64,000 nucleotides of DNA from positions 22,594,751 to 22,658,750 of the forward strand of contig CM070622.1 of the NCBI GenBank assembly GCA_036346255.1, in the 5' to 3' direction. A program made the translations under genes and the position numbers. Under the pieces are notes generated by a model. The model worked only from the letters and a program-made list of their open reading frames with translations. It made no database searches and was not told where the DNA came from. Below, in pieces: positions 11,582 to 23,830 of the stretch (positions within the stretch are counted from its first letter, which is position 1; the number at the start of each line of letters is the position of its first letter). Source of the stretch: Ampelocalamus luodianensis (Eukaryota > Streptophyta > Magnoliopsida > Poales > Poaceae).

Positions 11582-11586
11582 TCCAT
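11582..11586 (+). repeat. Target-site duplication of X, left copy (TCCAT)
   Basis: TCCAT is repeated at 30893-30897, and the uninterrupted site occurs in the H 5' LTR. The edge is ambiguous by one or two bases because LTR and target share letters (TCCA to TCCATG possible). Confidence 0.75.
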
Positions 11587-12161
11587 GTGGGGACCCCGGT
11601 AATTATCTCCATAAGACCGAGATTAGATAAGGTCTTAGGGACATAATTCTGGTCTCGATAAATAATTCAATTTAACTCTATCCAAGTGAGGGCTTGGCGA
11701 ATACTAGAGCCTCAGCGATCATGCGCACGCTCCTTTGCGGCGCTACATGATTGTCGATTCTCTTCGATTGAAGCACTACACTTAGTGAGTTAAATGGGAT
11801 CCATTAACAATGAGTATGACATATATTGGCTCCCAAGATCAACGACCAATATACTCATACCCTCATCCAACGTTGGTTACATCCATACAACGCATACAAC
11901 AAGAGATAAAAGACATCTTGCATAATAGTCAAAGTCTCTGACTTATTACATACGGCGACCGCCAAATTCAAAGTAAAGTATCAAGTAGCGAATGAAGTAA
12001 ATAAATAAAGCAAAAGACCAGTAGTGGTATGCCCATCACCCATCGACAACCGATGGGGTTAAATGATAGCACACTACTCGTTAGTGTCACCCAAGTCAAC
12101 ACTAACGAGATCGTCATACTCATAATCTTCCTCACCTGAAAAGGCCAGCAAACATCTGGCT

Positions 12162-12532
12162 GAGTACAAGTGTTCTCGCAAGTCTTATACAAATAAAAAT
12201 AGTTATGCATAAGGGTCATTCAAAGGATGGCTCATATTGGTTTAGTTTTGCGAAAGAGACGCAACAATTAACATCCTACATATACTAGTTTTTCATGTGC
12301 CCATTTAAAATCAGATTTGAAGTAGAAGTAAAGCATATGGTAAAACATTTCAGTAATAAACAATTTAATCATACAAGGCCAAAGTGGCAGCCCACTTTGA
12401 TGTACTAAACACATGAACATCCCGTTCATGACGAATACCAAGTTCAACCACAATTTTAAATCCAAGTCTAACAATAAGCAGCCACAAATTTCAAGCGGTC
12501 GTCCATAACCGTGGACACAGCTATTCTAATAG
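12162..12532 (-). promoter_or_regulatory. Conserved LTR module in X 3' LTR
   Basis: The palindrome at 12521-12532 reads CTATTCTAATAG, one base off the consensus; the partner LTR keeps the consensus. The adjacent GTCCATAACCGTGGAC (12501-12516) is a further inverted repeat. The hairpin equivalent GAGTACAAGTGTTCTC (12162-12177) is partly disrupted. CAGGTGAG on the minus strand (12131-12138) resembles a splice donor. Confidence 0.5.
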
Positions 12533-13639
12533 ATTTATACCCTGCAGGGGTGTACTACTTTACACACATGACTTGATTAGCCCGTTAGCCTCCAGATGCC
12601 TCCGAATATAGCACACTACCTATGGTGTGTCGGCCGGGTAAATCAAGATATGGTCATTTTTAGCAAGAAGATCCCATTGGGTTAAGTCCCTCAACCCAGG
12701 GCTCCTAGGAACATAAGACGTTACGGCCTCTATGCCCTATCGGCCCAAAAGGAACATAGGATTTCACGGTCCCATGCCCTTACAATTTCACCACCGTGGG
12801 ACCCAACACAACAAAACCTTCCCCCTACTTAACCATACGGCTCCCAATCCGCGTGTGGCAGCACGAGTGTTGCTTGAACAGCAGGTACCCAAAGTTCGGT
12901 CCTTAATTGTCCAGACAAGTCCTTCCACTTACCCAATGCTCGTGCACAAAGCACCATCACTAACCAACACTTGTCCATACCAAAAAGCCCATTTAAAATT
13001 ACAAAATTTGTCTCATAAAACAGCTACAAAGATCTGAAGTAAAAACATAAAGTAAAAGTTGTGTTTATCCCAAAACCGCAAGGTTATTCAAACGATCGAA
13101 CTCTAGTATCTAGACTTGCATGGCTAAGCAATTCTATAACCCATTATTCACACATCCTATCTTAAGCATATAGGAGTTGGCATAATTCAAGATTAACCTC
13201 AAGCATAGGACATAACTAAACTACACATCACAAAAATATTGACATAATCAAAATAGCATGCAAGCAATTATCATTGCACTATCTTAACCAAAGCGGGATC
13301 AAATATGATGCAAAAGAAAGTTCAAATGATGCTTGCCTTGCTGGTACAGTAGCTTCTCGCTCTCAGTAGCGTAAGTGTCGATATCAATATGCTCGGGATC
13401 TATATAATTATAACATCAAATAAATACCGAGAAAACAACTCAAAAATCAAAATGCTCAAAAATGCATGATTTTTCTACAGTAGTTAGGTTGTGATTTTAC
13501 ATGGATTTAGGTAAAATAATTATTCCAGTTGGAGTTATGAATTGGAAGTTATGCTATTTTGAATTCGAGCTTCATCAAACCTTAAGTCATGTAATTTAAT
13601 TATTTGGCCAAAATTTGTAGAACAGTGGTGGGGTAAAGG

Positions 13640-14135
13640 ATTACATAGGTAAATAGGTAATGTTAATACAAGTTCAGAATAGTTGAGTTTGTCCCATTTG
13701 GAGTTTTTATGATTTAGTTATGTATTTTCAAAGTTATCAGCCTTTTATAGTATAACAATAATGGAATTAAAGATTATATTCTCCCAAAATAGTTTCTGTG
13801 ACAGAGGTAAGATGGAGACCATTTTTAGAATTAAGTTCACTGAAAATGAAAATTATCAAAAGTGGTCTCACTGTTTTTGGAGTTTCCAATAATTACTTAT
13901 GTATTTTTGAAGTTATCAGTCCTTTTCTTATTGTAAAAATAACAGGATTAATGACTCATTTTCCAAAATAAAGCTCTCTGTTACAGAGACAAAGTTGAAA
14001 CCAATTTTAATATAAATTTCATTAAATATTAAAATTATCAGAAGTGGTTTCACTCATTTTGGAGTTAAAGTGATTTAGTTATGCATTTTACAAGTTAATA
14101 TCAATTTTCAGTGTATAAATAAACTGATTTCGAAT
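13640..14135 (-). repeat. About 180-bp tandem modules in X 3' LTR
   Basis: The block GGAGTT recurs at 13700, 13879 and 14061 (spacings 179 and 182 bp), each unit with TTAGTTATG-like, AGTTATCAG and TCTGT-ACAGA boxes. Part of one unit is nearly the same as a unit in the W LTR on the other strand. The partner array in the other X LTR is at about 28310-28800. Confidence 0.65.
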
Positions 14136-16197
14136 TTACTAAAGTGATTACTACTTTTCTCACCGATTTTAATTCGATGACTTAACTCATGAACGCGATT
14201 TCGATTTTAACTCGGACTTAACTCATGAAGTGGCACGGACCTACGGGACGAGATCCACGGACGCGCCACGCGCGGCGGCGCGGAATCATCGGGCTAGGCC
14301 CACCAGTCAGCCTCTCACACAATTCTTTTAACGCTTCTGATTTTTGTGCGCGGGGCCCGCGTGTAATAGACTCATCAGCGCCGCTTAAGGCATCACTTAA
14401 ATGCAAATGATTGGAGTTTAACAGCTAATGACATGCTACAGTGACGGTCGGCGTACGACAACGGGATTTCGATCCCGCGCGCTTCACCGACGGCTTGCCG
14501 GCGATCCCGGCCACGACGGCGTGAACCAAGAGCATGAACAAATGGAGAATAGCAAGGCGCTCCTAATGGGAGTAGTCCCGACGACTGAGCCGGCCCAGAA
14601 CGGCGGCTAGCCGACGGCGAGCGGCGGTACTAAATACGGAAAAAGGAGCTACGCCGATTTGGAAGCGTTCTGAGCAAATGGACACATGCTTGTGCTCCTA
14701 GGGGGCATGAGGAAGCTACCTGAGCTAGGAGAGGGCCTGGGGAAGCTTGGGGATGGCTGGAGCAGTGTCGGCGCCGGAGAAGAAGTAGCGGCACAACATG
14801 GCTTCACGTGGAGAAGATGATTGTAGAAATCCTAAGGACAGAGAATGGTTAAGATAGCTCAAGGACCATATGAGAATGCTTCATGAGCAAAGAATTAAAG
14901 AATGGCTTACCAAAACGAAGTGGGAGAGGAAAGGTTGTTTCCGAAAATGGTTCAATCTTCAAATCAACAAGATCTGTAGTGCAAAGACCAAATCGATTGA
15001 GGGGAAAGTCTAAGCAGACTAAAGGACACAAGGTGGCGCAAAGGTTTAGGCTAGTACCTCCTGGACACGAAGATGGCACGAGAAGTGTCCCCGGGGCGCG
15101 CTCTGAAAATGGCCGAGAGCTCGAAGATGCACCCGAAGCTACAAGCAAGAACAAGAGCTGAGCTTAGCAAAAATGGAGATGGCATCGAACAGGAAGGAGA
15201 AAGGCACCACCCGGTTGGAGCTTACCCTAGAGACGAGCTCAAGCTGGCTTCCCTCTCCTCTGTCAACCGAGGAGAAGTGAGGGAGAAGGAGGGGTGCCGA
15301 GGGGATGTTATGCTCGGGCGATGACGGCACTGGAGGCGGCGTGAAGTGGAGATCGCTCTGGAGTGGTCCGAGGTGGCGGTGGATTCACGGCGTGCCTGGC
15401 GCCGTTCTGAGCACGTCGGGAGGACTTGGCCGCGTGGCACGGGATGCCTGCGTCGCCAACGGCTGGGGAAGACGAAGCTGACAGCTCGGCCCACCATGTC
15501 AGCGAGACAATGACGCGGGCGAGTGGGAGTTAAGTGACTCAAGGCGCACCGTCGGATCTCAGATGGACGGTTAGGATTAGAAAGTGGCGAAAACAATCGG
15601 CCGAAGGGGTATGTCATCTGGGCCATCGAATTTCGATCGGGCGGTCCAAGTGCGGTGCAGTTAAGTGACGCGGTCGAGTCAAGCTGCTGAGTCGGGCGAG
15701 TGCAGTCCGAGCCATAGGAACAATGCGGTTGGGTTTAAGTTTGGTGAGGTTTAAATCTTTGTCTCGAGTTTGACCGAGGTCTTAAAAATAGAAATAAATT
15801 TCATAAAACCATGAAATAATTTGTGGGGGTTCTGGGAAGATATAGTTCCCATAAAAATTATGAAACCCTACTGTTCATAATATATTTTGTGATATTTAAA
15901 TTCAACTTAATGTATGTCTTTTAAGTTGGTTTGAATTTTCATTAGGTTCAAACCAGTTCTAAAAATTTTGGATAAATAATATTTATTCATGAAAACTAAT
16001 GTAGTATTTAATTAAATTATTTTCAGATGATGATCACAACTTTTTATCACTGATTCGAATTGAAATGTGAATTTTGATGTGTATGTTCATCCCAAATTAG
16101 ATTTTCCAAGTACAATATATTATGGAAATATTTTGAAATCAATAAGGCATGCTAATGAAATACATATTAATCCATTTTAATTGGTTGGGCTGTGACA

Positions 16198-16389
16198 AAC
16201 CTCCCCCCTTACAAAAGATCTCGACCCGAGATCTGGGTGGAGAAGAATTAGAAAGTTTTCATTAGAAGTTATAATTTATGTTGTCTTGATTTCCTTCAAA
16301 GATAGTGTTGACATGTTATAATTATGCTATAAGAATAATTTTGTTTACATTGCTATGTTTTACCTTTCCTTTCTTGATACGAAGGCACT
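16198..16389 (-). other. Polypurine tract and 3' untranslated region of X
   Basis: Read on the minus strand, AAGGGGGGAGG (16200-16210) directly precedes the 3' LTR. Between it and the chromodomain stop lies about 180 bp of non-coding DNA similar to the same interval in W. Confidence 0.85.
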
Positions 16390-16469
16390 TCATGTAGAGA
16401 AGAGATCTGGATATGTTGCTCGCATCCGGTCTTCACGTTCCCAAGTTGCTTCATCTTCCGTGTGGTTGC
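16390..16469 (-). pseudogene. C-terminal chromodomain end of X pol, cut off by solo LTR Z
   Basis: On the minus strand this encodes HTEDEATWEREDRMRATYPDLF followed by a stop at 16390-16392 (the string is 22 residues only because it is the whole fragment; its key residues are the W, E and R of the chromodomain helix). It continues the chromodomain that ends at 20623 on the far side of the solo LTR, and the GTTGC duplication restores the join WSN-HTED seen in W. It is now separated from its gene by 4.15 kb. Confidence 0.9.
16465..16469 (+). repeat. Target-site duplication GTTGC of solo LTR Z, left
   Basis: It is repeated at 20623-20627 on the other side of the solo LTR. The two copies flank TGTGAGG...TTACA exactly. 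Confidence 0.9.
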
Positions 16470-19400
16470 TGTGAGGACCCCAATTTATTTAGCTTGTGAT
16501 GCTTAACCAACCACCTGGTCCTAGCCTCACAAATCAAATAAACTGATCCTCGAGATATGTATACTTCCCAGAAAGCAGTATACACACCTCGATACAAAAT
16601 TAGACATCAACTCCATTCCAAACATAGAATCCAAACACCACACTACCAAACGGAAGATAAACAAATAGTAGAGTTATTACAGACAAAGGCCGACAGGACA
16701 CAAGATACACCAATAAATAAGATGGACAGCGGAAGTAAAAGTGCCATAAGATGGCTATAAACAAAGCCAATCAGCGTGCCTCCAACCCATAAGGCATCTG
16801 ACCGGACCGCCAAGTCTAGTCGTCCACGAAACGGCAACACAGCTCACAGAAGTGAGGCCCTTGGGGCTCACCTACTTCCTCTGCAACAAAAACATTAAGC
16901 AAAGCACCTGAGTACAAAGATTGTCTTTGTACTGCAAGACAACGTGTGAACTAGCGCACTGTTCATATACTACATGCGAGCTTGTTTGGTGGAGGCCATA
17001 TGTTTCATTTGCATAAAGCCAATTTTCATTTTCAATAATATAATACGGTTTGAAGGCAAGTTTGCAATTCGTTTTTAATGTTGAAATAACAGAAAGATAA
17101 TAATAACAAAGAGAAAGATAAACAACCTAGAAGTGACTATCCCAATAGTCACTCCAACAATAACACGAATCCCATTCGTGCCACCCATCAAGTTTTAATT
17201 TAAATGTTGTAGTCTAACTCTTGATAAGCTTACCCAAGCGTGTCCATCACCTAGGGCGAGGCTATTCGAATAGTTTTTAACCTGCGCAGGTGTACCATCG
17301 CATATACCCACACTTGGATCGCCTTTAAGCCAAAGCACACTTCGAAGGTATGCTCCTGACTAAGTCCTCTGAGACTTTTTCCAATATTGTGTATTAACTA
17401 CGAGCGCTCGTATGGATAGAAATCCATACGCTTACATGGTAAAGCCAAAAGACAACTACCCACTCAGGATAAAGCTTTTGGACAACTACCATGCTCCCAC
17501 CTCCATCCCTCTGCGACCTCCTGCGACCGGAGCCAATACATGCCAAAGTACTAGGTCAAGAGAGGTCCCATACCCTCTAGTGTGGTTATGCGCCGAAATG
17601 CTGGATAACGGTACTCACAAGATGTTCGGTCCTTAATTGACCGGGCACCTTTCGATCACACAACAGATCACACCAATCTTACCGTTGTGCGCGTCTAAAT
17701 CATTTTTGTTTTGGTTTTGTTTGCAATTAACATAGCACAGTGGAATATAAGAAAAGTAATAATTTTATGTGATCAAGATCATCGACTAAGTCGATGATCG
17801 CCCAAATCTACCGGTAGCTAAGCATGGCTAAGCAATCAATTCGTAATCTACTAAGTGACGAGAGTTCATCCGTGAACTCTAATCACGACAAATAACCTAG
17901 GCTCAAGTAGTAGAGGACAAATATTTACTTACAGATTATGCATCTAAAGGTTTAACTAACCAATTTAACACAAAATAAGCGATGCATACATACAGTTGAA
18001 ACAAAATATTAGACTTTAAAATCTTTGGGATAAAATGATCAAACGCTTGCTGGCTCTGCTGCTCGTAATGCTCAACTTTGTTGCGAGGATCGTTCTCAGG
18101 GTTACCGCAAATGTCAAAGCCTAACGATTGAACAAATAACAGCGAATAAGAACGAATAACACCGGCAAAATCTCAAAAATTCAAAAGCAACCACAAATCT
18201 AATCACAGAAGCTAGACTAAAACCAAAGGGATACAAAATAGGCACTCTGAAGATAATTTAAATTAGACATGGTTTCATGGTTGATCTACTCAAACTTACT
18301 TACTTACCAAGCTAATCACAGAATCAACCTCTTATATGTTTTAACCTTTCGACAGGCTTTGATGGTGATTGTGTGCACATCTATTATTTAAGCATCGAGT
18401 TAACACATCAAAAACAACTAGCTACTCTAAAACAACCATTATTAGTTGAGATCACAGAACCTACAAGAAGCTATTGAAAACACTAACTAGTCAAGTATCC
18501 AACTATGAGATGCTAAACAAAATTCTAATTAACTTTGGGCTTTAATAAAATTCAGCTACTAACACACCTAAGCATCACACCCACAAATTTAAGGTTATCA
18601 CAATTCAACATGCTACTACCCAAATCTTACTGCACTGATAAATCAAAAGTACAGAGACAAACAACATGATCATCTAACTATCCCTTTGACCAATCATGAC
18701 AACAAGAGCTTGAAACTTAAAGATACTAACTAAATGATTTCATGTTAACCACTACAACGAAAGGGAGTCATCCAGCACTAAACAAGAATCTAAAGCATGA
18801 GCATGAAACTAGAATCTAGTTACTGACAACAGAAACGACAACAGGAGACAATTGCAGAGAACAACACTAAAATACTTTCAAACACCCCTTACCAATTTTG
18901 ATCATGCAATGAGTGAACTCACGAACATTCATAAGCATGATTAGCAGCTAATCTACAAAGCTTAAGGGAGATGGGCCCCAATGTCAGTGGAACAGAGAAG
19001 AGCGCAGCCGAAGAACACAGAGGCTCGGGCTGCTCTGGACTGAACTTGCCGCCGGCGAAGGAGTGGCGGCGCGGGCTGTTCGACGGCCAAAATGGGTCGC
19101 CAAGGGTTCACGAAGCTAAGGGTGGTTGCGGGTTTGCCGAGAAGCACGGTGGCGGCGGCGACGAACACGCGGCCGCGCGGGGGGTGACAAGGGCGGCGCA
19201 CGAGAGAGGAAGACGATGAAAACTAGTGCGCGCATGGGCATCGGTGAGGCTCGAGAACTCACCGGTGTGCTTGGCGACGCACGGAGGGCACCGGAGTGGC
19301 TCGGCGGCGAGCTGCGGCGGCGCAAGGCGATCAACGGCGGCGGGGCACGAGGCGAGCGAGAGGACAAGTGAGTGACCGGAGAAGGAAAGTGGAGTCGAGC

Positions 19401-20622
19401 GATGCTCACCGGCGAAGAATTGAACTGAGCTCACCGAGAAGTCGTGGCGGCGGAAAAAGCGGTTCGGCGGACTTGGAGAAGAAAGCCTACGCGCAGCTCC
19501 ACGCACGATGAAACCGAAATTTCTTGAGGTTTACTTCCCGTGGAGGTGGAACACACCGTGAAGCGATCGGCGATGACCGAGCTCACCGGAGAGGCTGGCG
19601 CTTCGGAAGCGGCGGCGATGCTCTCGCTCTAAGAGCTCGGTGGAGAAGAAAGCGATGGAGAAAAAACGAAGTGGAGAAAACCCTCGGTGGCTTTTGTAGG
19701 AGCAAAGGAGGCGCGAGGTGAGGCGGTGGCGGTGAAAAGACCGGTGAGGCGAGGTGGCGGCGTGCATGCGGGCGGCGGCCGACGCGAGCGCGAGCGGCGG
19801 CGCGAGGCGGCTCGGCGGCGTGGCGGGGATGACTGCGGTGGGACCGCCCTGTCGGCGAGAAAAGGGTGTGACTCAAGTCGAGTGCGGTGTGGCGCGACGA
19901 GTGGGTTTAACTCGATCAATATCGTATCGGCCGTTGGATGCGAGATGGGCGGTCGAGATCTCTGTATGCATTAGGACGGTCGATTGCGCGCGCGAACGCG
20001 ACCGTGCGATGCACAACGGACGGTCACGATCGATTGGACTCGCGCTGTGCGATTAGAGCGGTGCGACCGAGCCATTTAGGTGCGGTCGGTTTGAGTCGGG
20101 CTCGGTTCGAGCCCGACAAACGATGATTCGATTTCGAGTTTAAAAAGCTGAGAGAGTTTGGGGAATTTTTAGAGGTAGTTCCCGAGCTCCAAAATTTCTG
20201 AAATTTTCATGGTAGCTACAAGGGACAGAGAACAGCATTGCATAAATTTTCTAGAACTTTTTATACAATGCATTGTTCTGCAGAAAATTCACAAGCTGCT
20301 GACCTAGGGTTTGACCAGAAATTCAAACTAGTTTGACTTGGCCATTTGAAATAGCAAATAAAATCTAAAAATTGTGAAATAATTCAGGGAGGTAGATAGG
20401 ATGATCAAGACGATAGGAAAATTATTTGCAGAGGATGATCACTAGTTTGAAAGCTAAGAATTTGCTGACAACAATTTCCATTCACAAGAATTCAATTCTA
20501 GAAAATGGAAATTGCTAGGGAAAATTTGGAAAACTTCCAAATGATTTGATGAGACAACAAAAGTTTTTATTTCTCCTCATATTTTACATTTGAAATACAA
20601 ACCCTAAGTTAGGGCTGTTACA
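16470..20622 (-). mobile_element. Solo LTR, family Z (4153 bp), minus orientation
   Basis: The sequence starts TGTGAGGACCCC and ends GGGCTGTTACA in plus-strand text, with a perfect 5-bp duplication outside and no internal region. It is the same family as the plus-strand solo LTR at 56186-60273 (both begin, in sense, with a TGTA...CCCTAACTTAGGG block). A GC-rich block spans about 18980-20110. It interrupts the chromodomain of X. Short frames inside (18962-20126) lie in the GC-rich block and show no domain. Confidence 0.93.
16912..17273 (-). promoter_or_regulatory. Conserved LTR module in solo Z (minus)
   Basis: The palindrome CTATTCGAATAG is at 17262-17273. The hairpin GTACAAAG-attgt-CTTTGTAC is at 16912-16932. 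AGGTGAG on the minus strand at 16867-16873 is donor-like. Spacing matches the plus-strand Z copy. Confidence 0.6.
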
Positions 20623-22030
20623 GTTGCTCCATTGGACCTTGACGAACTTGATGTCACAATTCCTCGTCTTGCGCTCGGTTTCTTCGAGGATACGAATCGG
20701 GCTCTCTCGATAAGATAGATCGGGTTGCAAGTCAAGTTTGTCCAACTCAATTGCTTCTGTTGGGACTCGAAGACATTTCTTGAGTTGGGAGACATGGAAG
20801 ACGTTATGTACGTCTGAAAGTGATGGTGGCAACTCCAACTGGTAGGCCACCGATCCCAACTTAGCTAGAATACGGAAAGGTCTAATATAGCGAGGTGCTA
20901 ATTTACCTTTGATTTGGAAGCGACGAACTCCTTTCATAGGAGAGACTTTAAGATAAACATGATCGTCCACTTCGAAACTCAACTCGCGACGATGACGGTC
21001 GGCATATGACTTCTGACGTGATTGAGTCGTCCTAAGTCGTTCACGAATGACACGAACTTGTTCTTCAGCATCTTCCACCAAGGTTGGGCCATAGAATGGC
21101 CTCTCCCCAGCTTCGGCATCAGACCAGTTCAAGGGTGTCCTACAAGCTCTCCCATACAATGCTTCGAAAGGTGATATCTGAATGCTTGATTGGAAACTAT
21201 TGTTGTAGGAGAACTCCGCAAAGGGCAAACACTTCTCCCAGTTTTTGCTATAGGACATCACACAAGCTCGGAGAAGGTCTTCTAAAATCTGATTCACTCT
21301 TTCAGTTTGTCCATCCGTTTGCGGGTGGTAGGCGGAGCTAAAAGACAGACTGGTCCCCATCGCTTTATGTAAGCATCCCCAGAAATAGGATGTGAATTGA
21401 GGACCTCTATCGGAAACTATCACCTTTGGAACACCGTGGAGACAAACAATTCTTGCAATGTAAAGCTCCGCTAACTTGTCCCCACGGTAGATGGTCTTGA
21501 CAGGAATGAAGTGAGCAACTTTCGTCAAACGGTCTACAATTACCCATATAGAATCAAATCCAGTTTTAGTTTTAGGAAGGCCGGTGATAAAATCCATGCC
21601 AACTTCTTCCCATTTCCACTGGGGAATGGGCAGGGGATCTAGAGTACCAGCTGGCTTCAAATGCTCAGCCTTAACTCTTTGACATAGATCACACTCGGCT
21701 ACATACTGTGCAACGTGCCGCTTCATTCGGCTCCACCACAGTTTCTTTTTCAAATCTTGGTACATTTTCGTACTCCCGGGGTGGATAGAGAATTTTGAGT
21801 TATGAGCCTCCTTGAGAATCAATTCTCTCAAGTGGCGATCGAATGGTACCACCATACGGTTTCCAAACCATAGAGTACCTCGTGCATCTTGCTTAAAACA
21901 TTTAGCCTTGCCTTGTTTAATTAGTTCTAAAATTTGAGCCACTTCTAAATCGGTTTTAGGCTTCCTAATCTGGTCCTCAAGTGTGCAAGTCACCTTTGAG
22001 GGCTGCAAGCAAACCTTCTTCAACTATCTC
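20623..22030 (-). pseudogene. Integrase and partial chromodomain of X
   Basis: An open frame of 479 codons (20584-22023) carries the HHCC zinc region (EAHNS, HPGSTKMYQ, CDLCQRVK). The integrase core has the D, D, E residues in GMDFITGLPK, IVSDRGPQF and QTERVNQILEDL. The GPF-type module is present with RPF in place of GPF, and the chromodomain begins at about FVKVQWSN. The last 11 or so codons are read from the solo Z LTR, not from the gene. Apart from that interruption this is the best preserved coding stretch in the window. It normally forms the 3' end of a gag-pol polyprotein and has no start of its own. Confidence 0.9.
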
Positions 22031-23276
22031 CGGTGTAGGCCTTGCAATGCGGCACATATACCGCAGAAAAAGGAGTTACCGACAAGCGATTGCATTGAGA
22101 TTTTACGCTCAATGCGTCGGCCTGACATTAGCCTTCCCTGGATGGTAATGGAGTCCCATATCATAATCTTTAATCAACTCAAGCCATCTTCTTTGTCTCA
22201 AGTTCAGTCGGCTTGGGTGAAAATATATTTAAGGCTCTTATGGTTGGTGTAGATCTCGCAAGCGATTCCGATGAGGTAATGTTGCCAAATCTTCAAGGCA
22301 TGAACTACACCGCGAGCTCCAAGTCATGTGTGGGATAATTGGCCTCATGGGGCCTCAATTGCCTCGATCGTAGGCAACCACTCGCCTGCTTTGCATAAGC
22401 ACACAACCGAGCCCATGGCGAGATGCATCACATGAGATATCAAAGCTCTGTGAATATGCGGCGAAACAAGCACGGGAGCTTCACAGCATTCTTTCGGGTT
22501 TGGAAGCTTTGCTCGCGTTCTGCTGTCCCTCGATTTCTTTTCTTTCTTTAGAAGTTGGGTCATAGGCTTTGCAATTTTTGAGAAATTCTTGATGAACCTA
22601 CGGTAGTACCCGCAAGTCCAAGAAAACTACGAATGTCGGTGGCGCTCTTGGGTTGCTTCCACTCAGGACATCTTGCACCTTACTAGGATCAATAGCGACA
22701 CCGCCCTTAGATAGGATATGACCCAAGAAACTAACCTCTGGAGCCAAAACTCACACTTGCTGAATTTGGCATACAGTGATGGTGGCGAAGCTTTTCTAAC
22801 ACTAGTCTCAAGTGTTGCTCGTGCTCAAGATCAGACTTAGAGTAGATAAGGATATCGTCGATGAAAACCACTACAAACTGATCCAAATACTCCATGAATA
22901 CCGAATTCATGAGGTTCATGAAATAAGTTTGGGCATTGGTCAAACCAAAGGACATGACGTGTACTGCACAAACCGTAACGAGTAGAGAAGGCGATCTTTG
23001 GAATGTCCTCGGTTCTAACTTTAACGATGGTAGCCTAACCTCAAGTCAATTTTGGAGAACACTTGAGCTCCACTTAGCTGGTCAAATAGGTCATCGATCC
23101 GCGGAGCGATACTTGTTCTTGATGGTGACCTCATTCAACGGACGGTAGTCAACACACATCCGTAGACTCTTGTCTTTCTTCTTGACAAAGAGGGCCGGGC
23201 ATCCCCAAGGCGAGGAGCTAGGCCTGATGAAACCTTTGGCTTGCAACTCCTTAAGTTGTTCTTTCAGTTCGCTAGC
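22031..23276 (-). pseudogene. Reverse transcriptase and RNase H of X, many frameshifts
   Basis: Pieces in several frames are recognisable on the minus strand. The reverse transcriptase palm is at 22731-22955, with SFGLTNAQ and the catalytic FIDDILIYSK. The KKEKK linker of RNase H is near 22540. Degenerate RNase H lies at 22060-22500, with the YHPG-like end near 22140. Frames shift roughly every 100-250 bp, so no protein can be made from the sequence as given. Confidence 0.8.
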
Positions 23277-23830
23277 TCATTGGCGGCATCCGACACGACC
23301 TTTTGAGATGGGCGCGGTACCGGGTGCAAGCTCAATGACAAACTCTACCTCTCGGTCAGGGGGCATTCCTGGAAGTTCCTCAGGGAACACATCAGGATAC
23401 TCACTCACTATTGGTACCTCCTCTAGCGCGAGATAGGTACTCGCCTCTAAAGCATATAGGTGAGAACTACCCACTAAAGGTGCAAAGACGACCTGGATGC
23501 CGTCCTCGCTAGTCACTGAAATAGACCGCTGGGCACAATCAATCTTCCCCTGATTCTTAGATAACCAATCCATCCCTAAGATAACATCAATGCCCACTGA
23601 ACTTATCACTATTAAGTTTGCTGAAAAGTTAGCATTTTGTATTTCAATTTTTACGTCCCGGCAGACTTGATCGGTGTAGAAAACCGACCCTGAGGACTAA
23701 ATATGATAAGGTGGGTGAAGTGTGTGTATCTTGAATTGGTTAACTGCAGCATACTCGTTTTTAATAAATGAATGAGATGCTCCAGAATCAAATAAAACCG
23801 ATGCAGGACATGAATTAACAAGTAGTGTAC
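23277..23830 (-). pseudogene. Aspartic protease region of X
   Basis: The retropepsin active site FDSGASHSF is encoded near 23767-23793 on the minus strand. Downstream of it are DVILGMDWLS and the protease-RT linker EYPDVFPEELPG followed by VEFVIELAPGTAPIS, as in chromoviruses. A frameshift or stop lies between the active-site part and the linker part (about 23610-23700). Confidence 0.85.

Larger units (their letters stand above)
8597..11586 (+). repeat. 3' LTR of element H, first part (interrupted by X)
   Basis: This has the layout of the other long LTRs: AT-rich start, GC-rich promoter-like block (about 9030-9960), then an AT-rich tail. Its last 690 bp match the H 5' LTR. Element X interrupts it at 11586, and it resumes at 30898-31268, giving about 3.36 kb in all. 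The start is inferred and could move by tens of bases. Long GC-rich frames between 8988 and 9965 exist in several phases, lack known domains, and are probably chance. Confidence 0.65.
11587..16197 (-). repeat. 3' LTR of element X (4611 bp)
   Basis: It lies next to the polypurine tract at 16200-16210, which marks it as the 3' LTR. In plus-strand text it starts GTGGGGACCCC and ends GGGCTGTGACA. It pairs with 26270-30892; long stretches are identical, but differences cluster in GC-rich places (for example around 14160-14290). A GC-rich block spans about 14220-15720. Frames there (for example 14883-15161 and 15222-15626) have no known domain and are damaged differently in the other copy. Confidence 0.9.

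Noticed and set aside
14218..15626. Frames in the X LTR repeated at 28813-30314
   Set aside because: The two copies are broken at different places although the DNA is a duplicated LTR, so there is no sign of protein constraint.
18962..20126. Arginine-rich and serine-rich frames in solo Z (minus)
   Set aside because: The equivalent region of the plus-strand Z copy (56680-57666) does not keep the same protein, and no domain is seen.
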